Shown here in pieces: positions 1-9,038 of a DNA stretch of 26,097 nt (its first letter is position 1; each line of letters opens with the position of its first letter). The translations under genes and the position numbers were made by a program. Where the stretch lies: assembly GCA_032358255.1 (NCBI GenBank), contig JAULBX010028880.1, positions 1-26,097 of the forward strand, written 5' to 3'. Under the pieces are notes generated by a model. That model had not been told where the DNA came from and made no database searches. It saw only the letters and a list, made by a program, of their open reading frames with translations. Source of the stretch: Heterotrichella gracilis. Its lineage: Eukaryota; Sar; Xanthophyceae; Tribonematales; Xanthonemataceae.

Positions 1-651
1 CAAAGCACGACTGGCCTCGCCTTGAGGGCACGCAACGACTCGGCTGGCTTGGCTTCAAGAATGTGCCTCAACTTTCAATATTTTTTTTGGCTTCCCTAGC
101 ATAGCATTCCACCCCCAATCAAATTTTTTTTCCCCTTGGGATAAAAAAATTCGGAAAAGGCTGTAGTATTATATTTAGTAGGTGTAAGTATGTGTAGGTG
201 TAAAGCCCCGGGAAGGGTTCCTCAGGTGAGTAATCTAAAGGGAAAGAAAAACGGCGGTAATACCTATACTATACCGGGTATACCTAAAACACAAACCGGC
301 TGTAACATCTATATTATACCGGGTACTTGCAACACAAGGGGTACTATTGAGTGGTGGCAGCTGAGGGGAGGTATGGGATGTTAACTAAGAAACTTTGCTC
401 ACACAGGCCCTGGTGGCACCTGGGGGTCTTCCAGCATTGTTGCACCAATGCGCTGAAAACAGGGCACGAAAGGCTATGTATTTCTGTATCATATGGGCCC
501 CATGAGAGTAAAATCAGATCGCTCATGATCAGCAGTCTAATCACATCAACCGATCAGCATTCTGAGAACACCCATGTGCAGACTCCCACCAGTGGCAGCT
601 GATGAAGGTAAAGGGAAACAAAAATACCCTAAACCCTACACCCTAATCCAC
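1..651. other. 3' flank of the root-cap-like gene, no gene recognised
   Basis: This lies downstream of the minus-strand stop at 652-654. It contains CCCTAAACCCTACACCCTAA at 627-646 and a degenerate 45-bp tandem repeat at about 255-345. No reading frame here resembles a known family, and I found no TGTAA-type poly(A) signal for the neighbouring gene. Confidence 0.5.
255..346. repeat. Two imperfect 45-bp tandem units
   Basis: The motif CTATACTATACCGGGTA starting at 264 recurs as CTATATTATACCGGGTA at 309, followed in both units by similar ACACAA sequence. The spacing is 45 bp. The units are clearly diverged. Confidence 0.6.
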
Positions 652-3600
652 TTAAAACACCCAAGTCCAGCTTTCAGCCAGTGGCCGCCCCGAGGCACCC
701 ACCCACACCCCATCAGGACTGCTCACCAAACCCCCACTGCCCCCACCACCCTCCCCCTCCATAGCCAATCGCCTGGGTACCACCGTGGAGTTCCCTCCCC
801 TTGCATCGATGTCATCCCCACCGCCACCCATCGCTACCGGTGCCCCACTCTCGGCCCCCTCGTACAGCACAAATGGTCCGCTGGTTCCAAAGAGGCCGTC
901 ACTGACCACGTAATCGCCTGCAAATTACATTCATAAAGTGAACAATAAAGTAAACAAATGGAGCAAGTTGAGTCGATGGATAGTCATAGTGCGGTTGCAT
1001 CAAAAGTTACCTGCCTTGCAAGGGGATATGTTTAGGGTTTAGGGTGTATGGGCTGGTTCCAGGCAGCCGCTCGTGAAGGAACGGACAAGCATTGGGTTGA
1101 GGATTTAAAGCCTGTGGCAATTTCTTTGGCCACAGGGCTGAGGGTGTAGAGTTTCAGAGTTCATTCACCTGCAGCGCCATCCCATTGCGCTAGTTCATCC
1201 ACCACTTTGATAGGGTGTTTAGGACACAGGTCCTAGGTTTTGCTCACCTGTGGCGCCATCCCACTGCGCCACTCCATCCACCACCGGTAGGGTATGTGGC
1301 TTGCCGCTGCGCCATGTCTGGCCAATGACCCCATGCATGTCGGTGACCGAGCGGTCAAGGATGGCAACGCGGATGTCCAGCCACTGCAAAATCACACGGG
1401 ACTGATAAGTTTATTATTAAATGGCATTGTTTTTAAATTAATTATCTTGTTCAAAAACGTGGCACTGCCAATGACCCCATGCATGTCGGTGACCGAGCGG
1501 TCAAGGATGGCAACGCGGATGTCTAGCCACTGCGGGAGACAGTGGAATACAGTTGTTAAAGCAATGGAAGGCAAGCTGGTAAAAGACTTGAAAGTAAATT
1601 TGTATAATTTTGGATCAGGTGTGTCCGTGTAGCCCGTGGGGGTCTGCCACGACATGTTTGACCGAGGCGCCATGCATGTCGGTGACTGTGAATGAAACGC
1701 GTGGTGTTTTCAGGGCGACCACCCCTAAACCCTAAACCCTATATCCTAGACCCCAAACCCTATATCCTAAACCCTAAACCCTACCGGTATGCTGCAATGA
1801 CTGTAAATGACATGAGCGCTGTCTTCAGGAAAACGAAACCCAAGATCCTATTTCCTTATCCCTAAGCCCTGCACCCTACCTGGTACGCGGCGATGACTGT
1901 GAAAGACATGAGCGATGTCTTCAGGGAAACCGCCTGGCGCCCCGCGGCATCCCTCTCCCTAGTCACCACCACCTCTGCTCCTCGGATGCGCATGGGTTGG
2001 TAGGGGACCAGGTAGGGGGTCACGTCTTGGTCCATTGCATACACTGCATGCACAAGGGGTGGGTGGGGGGGTTGAGGGATTTGTCGATAAACAGGTTCAG
2101 CTTGTCCCAAAGATGGCGGTGAATGTTTTGGGGGATTAATGGTGATATGCAGGAAGACCTTTTGGGGTAGTGGGTGGGGCCACTGGTGGGTGCGCATGGG
2201 TTGGTAGGGGACCAGGTAGGGGGTGACATCTTGATCCATCGCATAGACTGCATGCACAGGGGAGGAATTTTTTACGAATTTGCTTCTATAACAGAGGGGA
2301 AAGCCAGCTGTTTAATGCTTGTGGTCGAGGTCTGTTTGGAGAGAGGGGTGGTGGCTAGGCATGCCACTCAGGATTTCTGGTGGTGGTGGGGACGAGGTAG
2401 GGGGACGCGTGTTGGTCTATCACACACACTGCGTGCACAAGGAACGCATGGGTATCCACCTCCCAGTGTACCTTTGCCTCTCGACTTCACAACAACATTT
2501 AGGGTTTATATATTTAGGGTTTTCCTCCACCCACCTCCCAGGGTGCCGTTGCCTCGGGACTCCACCGCAATGCGCGCCCCCCCCAGCCTGAACCCCATTA
2601 GGGTCATGTAGTTGTTGGTCACCACCTCGTTGCCCAGGTTGGAGAACAGGGCACTGACCTGCAAGGGTTGAGATTAGGGTTTAGGGTTGGTGATGAGGTT
2701 TAGGGTTTAGGGTCATGTAGTTGCTGGTCACCACCTCGTAGCCTAGTTTGGAGAACAGCGCAGAAACCTGCAAGGGTTAAAATTAGGGTTTAGGGTTTGT
2801 GATGAGGTTTAGGGTTTGCGGTTTAGGGTTTAGTTGCTGGTCACCACCTCGTTGCCCAGGTTGGAGAACAGGGCGCTGACCTGCAGGGGTTGAGATTAGG
2901 GTTTAGGGTTTGACTAATACAGGGTTTGTGGTTTACGGTTGGCTTAATGGTGATGAGCTCGTTGCCCAGGTTGGCATGGGATTGAGGGTGTAGGGTTTAG
3001 CAGGCTGGATGGTTGAGGGTTGAGCCCGGAGGGCTTAGTTAGCACTCTTGACTTGTAGGATCTGCTGTAGGGTTGTAGGGTTTGGGGTGCGCATGACGAC
3101 CCCGAGGGACTAGGTAAGGGTTTACGGCGCAGGCTTTACCACGCATCCTAAAAGCACTTCTCACTAAAAAGATAAACACCACCATCGATACAATACAACA
3201 CACCAGGCCATGGTTGCATCAATATTCTAGGGTTAAAGTGTATAGTTCAGGGTTTCAAATCGGGTATATTTTGCTGACCTGGAATCGCGCTTCACTAAAT
3301 ATGTTGAACACAGTCCCCGAGGTGCCATCGAAATCGAAGAATTTCCCGTCAAACCCGCGAACGTGGGGATCCCCAAAGCCGCCACCGGATGGGCCCTCGG
3401 CAGGGGGGTCGCCGCCGCTCGGGGATGGGGATGGGGATGGGGATGCTGCATGGCAGGAAACCGGGGGTGAGTGGATTATGGACTCTGTGGGATGATCGAT
3501 GATGCATTGTTAAGAGTTTGGGGATTGTCTTTGGGGGGCAGGGAGGGGGGGGGGGCAGGGACGCATCTGACGAGAGCGGGGATCGTCAGAATTCAAAACA

Positions 3601-6105
3601 AAAAGGCGGTGAATGGTTGAGCCATGGGTCACCAGCATGATAGCCGCATGCCAAACTGACTGACAGCAAGGACACACTGCACCCTGAGGGATTAACAAAA
3701 CCCTAACTTAGGGCTTCAGGAAACCCTAACCCTACAAAGTTGACCTACCGCAGCCGCAGTCCACAGTGAACACCAGCGAGCACACCCTGCAGTGGTTTGA
3801 CCCCACCCCGCAGCCTCCCGATCCCGATTGGGACACCAGGTTTATGCTTGCGGTAAGAAAGGGGTTGACCTGGCGGTGCGAAAACCTGTCGTCCTGCGAG
3901 GAGAAAAACCCTAAGGGTCAGTGATTCTGGTGGGGCGGCAAACGGTGTTAGAGTAGTTAAAGGGGGGACCGGTCAGCAGGGATCTGGACTCAACATCCTA
4001 AACCCTACACCCTACAGCCAGGTGAACTGTGTTGAAGGATACCTACCCTTCCAACCCTATAAACCCTAACGGCAGGACGGTGGTTTCCCGACCGCATACC
4101 TGGAAAAGGATGATCACAGTCGCCTTGTTGTTCACGCAGGGGAGGGTAATGGTCCCCTACCAAATCCCCTAACCTTCGGGTCCCCCCCCCCTTTTCAATC
4201 CTACCGCTTACCTGGAAAAGGATGATCACTGTCGCCTTGCCATTCACGCAGGGGAGGGTGATGGTCCCTGTGCGCGCGCCCCTTGCAAGGTTGGAGGCCC
4301 TCCGGCACTGGCCACCACCACTGCGCCTGCCTGTGATAGGAAAAAAGAAGATTGAACAATAAAACAAAAAAACAATTAAATTATACAAATACATAGCCTG
4401 GCGTGTTCACAACAAGACAATAAAATCTGGTATGAAAGGTGCCAGTTTAAAGCCCATTTTTTTAAACAAACACGCTCGGCATGGCCTACACCAAGACCCC
4501 GGCTTACTACACTTCTCTCCCCTTGTTACATGTGTCTCCCCCCCACTTACCTGAAATATCGGCTGTGGTGGGTATAGTACATCAATACCCAGCCCCACTA
4601 GGTAGGCTTCACTAAATCCCCCCTAGTTATATTCCCCCCTACCTGAGATTTCGGCTGTGGTGGGTGAAGATACCACCAGGCTCCCTAGCCTGCCACTCCT
4701 TCTGAAGCACTGCTGGGCGCACACAGTGACTGTGGTGCAGGTAGAGGAGGTGACGATCAGGCATTCATCGTTGGGGCTGTTGATGGGCTCCCCGCCGCCT
4801 CCATACCTGCAAAAATAAAATAGATAAATTATATAAATAAATCAAAATGTGCAATTGCTACAGGAGGACAAAATGGATGCATCTAGCTTTTTTTATATAT
4901 TTTTTAAGACACGGATTATATATTGACTGTGGTGCAGGTAGAGGAGGTGACGACCAGGCATTTATCGTTGGGGCTGTTGATGGGCCTCCCGCCGCCTCCA
5001 TACCTGCAAAAATTTACGTAAAGTTTTGGATTCATATTTGGATTAATCCAGCAAAGAAATCCAGTAAACTTTAAGTTTTGATTCAATCCAGCACAGAGAA
5101 TGTATAAAATTGCTCAATTACTTAGTGCTGCAAAGAACCAACAAGGCGTAAACAGAAAGCCTTGTACAACAACAGCAATAAATGCAATAAATTAGCATAT
5201 GACGATGTGGACGCTTCGTACGCTTTGCTAGGGCGCATAACAGCAAAACCCTAAAGCTGGAACCTAAACCCTGAATCTGGGTCTTAGACCCTAACCCCGT
5301 ACCTGAACAGTTCGCTGGCATACACACCAGCAAAACCCTAGACCTGAATGTAAACCTAACCCCCCGTACCTGAACACTTCGTTTGCGTAGTGCTTGCGGC
5401 CCACTGGGCGGGGGGTTGGGGCACATACCAGCCAAACCCTAGACCTGGATCCTAAACCCTAACCCTGTACCTGAACACTTCGTTTGCGTAGTGCCTGCGG
5501 CCCACTGGGCGGGGGGTGGGGCAGGGGCAGTCGTCATTCCCTGCATGGTGGGATGGTGGGGTTTAGGGTTTGGAATTAGGGTTTTGGGATTGGCAGGGGC
5601 TGGCAGTTGCTTTACTAGTGCTTGAGGCAAGGGGGTGGGGCAGGGGCACTCGTCGATCCTGCAGGGTATGCGGGGTGGGATGATGGGGTTTAGGGTTTTG
5701 AATTAGGGTTTGGGGGTGGGCAGGGCCTGGCAGTTGCTTTACTAATGCCTGTGGCCAACCGAGCCTGGTGGTGGGGTTTAGGGTTTTGGCTTTTGTGGTT
5801 TAGGGTTGGCAGGATCTGGTGTTGGCATGGTGGCCAGACATCATAAGGACGCTTGCCAGGGCTATATCAGCACTCGTCACTTTAGTCATAAGGGGGGTCC
5901 CTGTCTACCCTGTCCGATGATATACAGGGTCAAGGGTTTATGGTTTAGGGTTTAGGGTTTTGAAAGAGGTGCACTTACCGGCGTTGCAGCTGCCCCTTCC
6001 AGTTAGTCCACTAAGTCCAGTGGCCTGCGCCCCTCCTGCCAGTGCCAAGAGGGTGACGGCTGCAAGCAGCAATACCCTGCTGAGGGTTTCTCTGGTGGTG
6101 GTCAT
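652..6105 (-). CDS. Secreted root-cap/LEA-related protein with GDPH domain, 10 exons, complete
   Basis: Exons (minus strand, 5' to 3'): 6105-5979, 5540-5471, 4806-4643, 4330-4212, 3893-3749, 3445-3279, 2658-2535, 2043-1880, 1383-1248, 917-652. They total 1482 nt, or 493 residues plus TAA, with matching phases throughout. I chose the ATG at 6105 because it gives a clean signal peptide (MTTTRETLSR, then a Leu/Ala core ending AGGAQA). An in-frame ATG at 6225 would bury it behind a Pro-rich stretch. Residues about 40-209 are Cys-rich. Residues 210-218 are a Ser-Pro repeat linker. GDPHVRGFDGKFFDFDG (233-249) opens a domain whose order matches plant root-cap/LEA-related proteins, including DMHGVIGQTWR at 375-385, equivalent to the plant GVLGQTYR motif. 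Near the C-terminus GDYVVSDGLF resembles the end of the same family. It is probably secreted to the wall or matrix. The biochemical function is unknown; a von Willebrand D-like fold is an alternative description of the GDPH part. Confidence 0.85.
1166..1837 (-). repeat. Echoes of exons 8 and 9 of the root-cap-like gene
   Basis: The exon 9 donor end (1245-1296) recurs at 1166-1217. The exon 9 acceptor end (1322-1387) recurs at 1468-1533 with a single mismatch in 66 bases, and that mismatch is synonymous (CTG to CTA). The exon 8 donor end (1877-1931) recurs at 1782-1835. A poorer copy at about 1665-1720 also carries an exon 9-like GCATGTCGGTGAC piece, so it looks like a hybrid. All copies run in the same direction as the gene. 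CCCTAAA runs lie between copies at 1723-1782. Confidence 0.8.
2191..2975 (-). repeat. Echoes of exons 7 and 8 of the root-cap-like gene
   Basis: The exon 8 acceptor end (1987-2053) recurs at 2191-2263 and, more decayed, at 2381-2444. The exon 7 donor end (about 2530-2565) recurs at 2456-2489. The exon 7 acceptor end (2605-2665) recurs at 2711-2773, 2831-2887 and as a stub at 2951-2975. Each exon 7 copy is preceded on its left by GATTAGGGTTTAGGGTT-like sequence, so the unit that was copied already contained telomere heptamers. Confidence 0.8.
3420..3444. repeat. Coding (GGGGAT)n microsatellite
   Basis: About four GGGGAT units lie at the start of exon 6 of the root-cap-like gene. Read on the minus strand they encode the Ser-Pro repeat linker just before the GDPH domain. 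Length variation in steps of six bases would add or remove SP dipeptides without a frameshift. Confidence 0.75.
4097..5668 (-). repeat. Echoes of exons 2, 3 and 4 of the root-cap-like gene
   Basis: The exon 4 donor end (4208-4267) recurs at 4097-4157. The exon 3 donor end (4637-4668) recurs at 4546-4575, and its acceptor end (4727-4815) at 4924-5013. The exon 2 donor end (from about 5466) recurs at 5366-5423 and as a shorter stub at 5298-5330. The exon 2 acceptor end recurs at 5631-5668. CCCTAAACCCTAA lies left of exon 2 (5453-5465) and GGTTTAGGGTTT lies to its right (5560-5571). Confidence 0.8.
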
Positions 6106-6999
6106 GGTGGGGACTGGGGGGGGTTGGCCTGGGATGGTAGCCTGGGTTGGGGATGGTGGGGATAAAGGAGATGCCTGCACAGTGGTGGTGGCTGTTGCTG
6201 GTAGGGGTTGGTTATTGGTGGGCAAGGAGGCCTTTTAGGTATTCTAGGCTGTTACTCTTGATAAACTGGTGCCAATGCTATTGGTTTCACGAAAGAGGTA
6301 AAAGAGATCCAAGTTTTGAAACCGATATCACAGTCGCTTTTAACAGTGCGGCGGGTCGCGGGTGACAGGAAACACGCCTAGCCCGTTGGCCTAGCCTGCT
6401 TCCAGATATGCCAGAGGGTGGGTCGCACGCAATCAATCAAACAGGGTGGGTTGCGTGCATGGCCATGGCCCCCAATGAGATGCCCCCGCTGCCGAACCGC
6501 TGTCCTTGGTTCGCACCTTGCGTGTATTTCCTCCAGCGCTGGGTATCTGCAGCGTCGATGTTGAGAACCGCAGCTATCGCCACTGTCCCGGACGATGGCA
6601 ACGTTCCACCAGAGGCGCACTCTTTGAAGCAATGGTACCGCACTAGACTGTTTATACGCCACTGGTTAGGCGCCCTTTTGTCGAGTTGCTGGGGATAGGG
6701 GCTGACCTGAACGTACCAGAGCACATATAACTGCGGGGAGTGGCAGGCTGCGCGCAATTGGAACGGTACATCGCGGTGCGACTGTGTCCCTTGGCCTACT
6801 CGAGTTACGTACCACCACTAGGGAACTTGGGCAGTGCCTGGGTTTGTCGGACGAAGAGGTCGCTTCCTAAGGGTACAGAGGGTGGATACCAGAGGTTGGG
6901 GCTTACGTAGGTGCTGTTAGGGAGTGCCAGGTGGCGACGCACATTTTGGCAGGGGGGGGGCGCCCCTTACGAGGAGCGGGTGCCAGCGCCTGTCCTTTT

Positions 7000-7046
7000 C
7001 GGAATGCCACAAATGCATGCATGCGCCTGCAAAAAGTGGCATTCCG
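7000..7046. repeat. Inverted repeat, 11-bp perfect arms
   Basis: CGGAATGCCAC (7000-7010) pairs perfectly with GTGGCATTCCG (7036-7046) across a 25-base loop containing ATGCATGCATGCG. It lies in the spacer, outside any recognised gene. Confidence 0.6.
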
Positions 7047-7714
7047 CGCTTTGCACGGTATCCAGTTGCTCACACGGTATGTACGGTTATCCAAATCAAA
7101 TGCTGGAGGTGGAAGAGACACCATTAACGCTAGGCGAAAGGCGACCGTTGACCGCATGTGGCGCATGTCGTGGCCACCAGAACGCCCCGGAACGTGTATG
7201 CATGCATATGCAGGTTTGTGGGCGCCCTGCACTTGGATACCTTCTCGCTGCACACATACCTGAGAGTACCCTTGGTGACGCCACTCACTCAGCTCAGTAC
7301 TGGCAGCCAGAGCATGGCGTGCACGGTGATCGTGCCCCTGAATGCGACATGAGCCATGGAGTACATGGAGGTCTCTTGGCCTAGGGGGTTTGGCTGCCTG
7401 CCAGCTGCCCTAATTAGAAATGCTATTACTAATATCGCGCCACAGGCCGTGGGTTTGCCCTCAACCAGGTCAGCGTTGGAGGGTCTTGAGGTCTGCTCAG
7501 CTGCCCTTATGAGGAGCCGCTCAGTCAGTGAGAGTGAGAAGCGCTCAGACCCTGGGGCTGAGCCGTGCTTTGCTCTGTAGGGTATACGCATACACCCCTT
7601 GGGTGCCCTGCTGGACCAGGTGTGCAGTGACACATCCAATGCGCATGGCAGCACTGCCATGGTCTTTGGGTGTGGCTAGGGATGGCGTCTCGATGGAGCA
7701 GCTTGTACTAGCCT

Positions 7715-7754
7715 ACCCTAAAGGTCTTGGTGCTCCAAGACCCTATCTTAGGGT
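7715..7754. repeat. Hairpin nested inside inverted telomere motif
   Basis: GGTCTTGG-TGCT-CCAAGACC (7723-7742) is a perfect 8-bp stem with a tetraloop. It is flanked by ACCCTAA (7715-7721) and TTAGGGT (7748-7754), which extend the pairing after a short internal loop. Confidence 0.6.
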
Positions 7755-9038
7755 CGTGGCACGTTGGCGCCATGGTCTACATGGCCACGGTGTCGTACTT
7801 GGGAGGATGCATCATGGTAGATTCAATTTGAGGGAGCAAGTCATCCATGACATTGTTATATGCGGCATACGTTGCTGTGCAACATCGTTACATTTGCAAC
7901 CCTTAGGCTAGCATCCTAACGGCTAACATATTACTCACCAAAATGTTGACATTGTGCTGGCAGGGCCCTTTACCTACTCCCCAAGGTGGGATTGGACAGG
8001 CATAGTGATTCACCCCTGCCTAAATGTCAACCCTTATCATACTTTATTTGCTACTTTCTAGATAGTAAAGCACGGGTATTCAGTACTATTGGAACTACCA
8101 GCTTGCCAAGCAGGAAACATCACCACTACCACAAACTCGGCACACGGCCTTGCCCTTCTAACAAAAACGCAGCACAATTGGCATGCTGGCGCCCAATCGC
8201 TGTGAATAATGCTGGCTACTTTCTACCGGGCTCAGGGCAAAGCACCCCAGTGCAGGCAAGCACCGACCATCTACACGCATTTCCTACCTACCGTCGGCAT
8301 TTAAATGCCTGGTTACCACTAAATATGCACCTGCGTGCGGCTCCTACATGAGGCCCAATGCCCCGCCTATCCAAAAACTGTCACTGCAGTGTAACACAGA
8401 ACAGTTCCTTTCTAGCGCTGTACAAGAACCCAGCCTAACCTGCAACCTCGTACAATAGTGTTCCCTTCTAATGCTGCACCAGTACCTGGCTGTACAGTCC
8501 TTGAATGATGATCCATCTACCTGTGCTATGACTGTATCCGCCAGTGCCTTCTCTCAAAAAACTGCCTGCTTTCCAAATCTAAAAGTAAATTCTTTTCTTT
8601 TGAAACTGAACCATGTTGGAACTCTCCTGCTCTATTTGGTCGCACTACCCTATTGCCTACCCTAGTCCCTGGTCTGGACCCTAAACCTAGAACCCTGTGC
8701 CTGAGCTATCTAAAGCTGGGTCGCTGCAAGGGTGTCCCCCCCACCCCTCTGTGGCTTCTCCCCTTGCACCCCTCCACTGCCCATGTGCATCCCCCACCCT
8801 TGCGTTTTACCCATTGGCCCCCCCACCCTCTCACATGCCTTTGCTACCCTCCAGCCCTCCAGCAGTGCTGGTGATGGTCACAGACGTGCTGCCAAACCAT
8901 TGTTGCTGGCTGGTAGTCGCTGGGGATCCCGACGAAGCCAACAGGGACCATTGGCGCCTGATCGCTAGTGATGGTCGGCGTTGAGTACTGAGGATGAATG
9001 CCTAGCGGGTGGGGCGGTGCAATATTCACCACAGTAGG

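Larger units (their letters stand above)
6106..9038. other. Gene-free spacer between the root-cap-like gene start and the NAA40 stop
   Basis: The promoter of the leftward gene must lie just right of 6105. Beyond that, no frame on either strand resembles a known protein and no exon series with matching phases emerges. Telomere heptamers, abundant in the flanking genes, are nearly absent. Visible structure is limited to two hairpins (7000-7046, 7715-7754) and a loosely repeated element around 7378-7412 and 7480-7510 (AGGTCT, CAGCTGCCCT). After the NAA40 TGA at 9041-9039 the same frame stays open down to 8844. I treat this as chance 3' UTR. Confidence 0.5.

Noticed and set aside
1723..1782. Telomere repeat tract suggesting a chromosome end or an assembly join
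   Set aside because: The tract is short and degenerate, similar ones occur in introns throughout the window, and the gene continues uninterrupted on both sides.
3749..3853. Plus-strand exon-like frame (STVNTSEHTLQWF...) with flanking AG and GT
   Set aside because: The minus strand of the same stretch gives an exon with the exact phases (0 in, 1 out) needed between exons 4 and 6 of the root-cap-like gene. The plus-strand reading has no partner exons.
6500..6520. GGTTCGCACC resembling a tRNA T-arm
   Set aside because: No anticodon arm, D arm or acceptor stem pairing around it.
6408..7660. Several open frames of about 90-160 codons on both strands
   Set aside because: They overlap one another in many frames, have arbitrary composition, carry no motif and show no splice-phase-consistent series.
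8870..8984. Plus-strand frame ending DPDEANRDHWRLIASDGRR and a stop, possible last exon of an unknown gene
   Set aside because: No matching upstream exons, no recognisable family, and it lies in the expected 3' UTR of NAA40.
8844..9038. Open frame in phase with NAA40 after its TGA, suggesting stop-codon readthrough
   Set aside because: The extension resembles nothing in NAA40, and the human protein's homology already ends before the TGA. One open stretch of this length is expected by chance.
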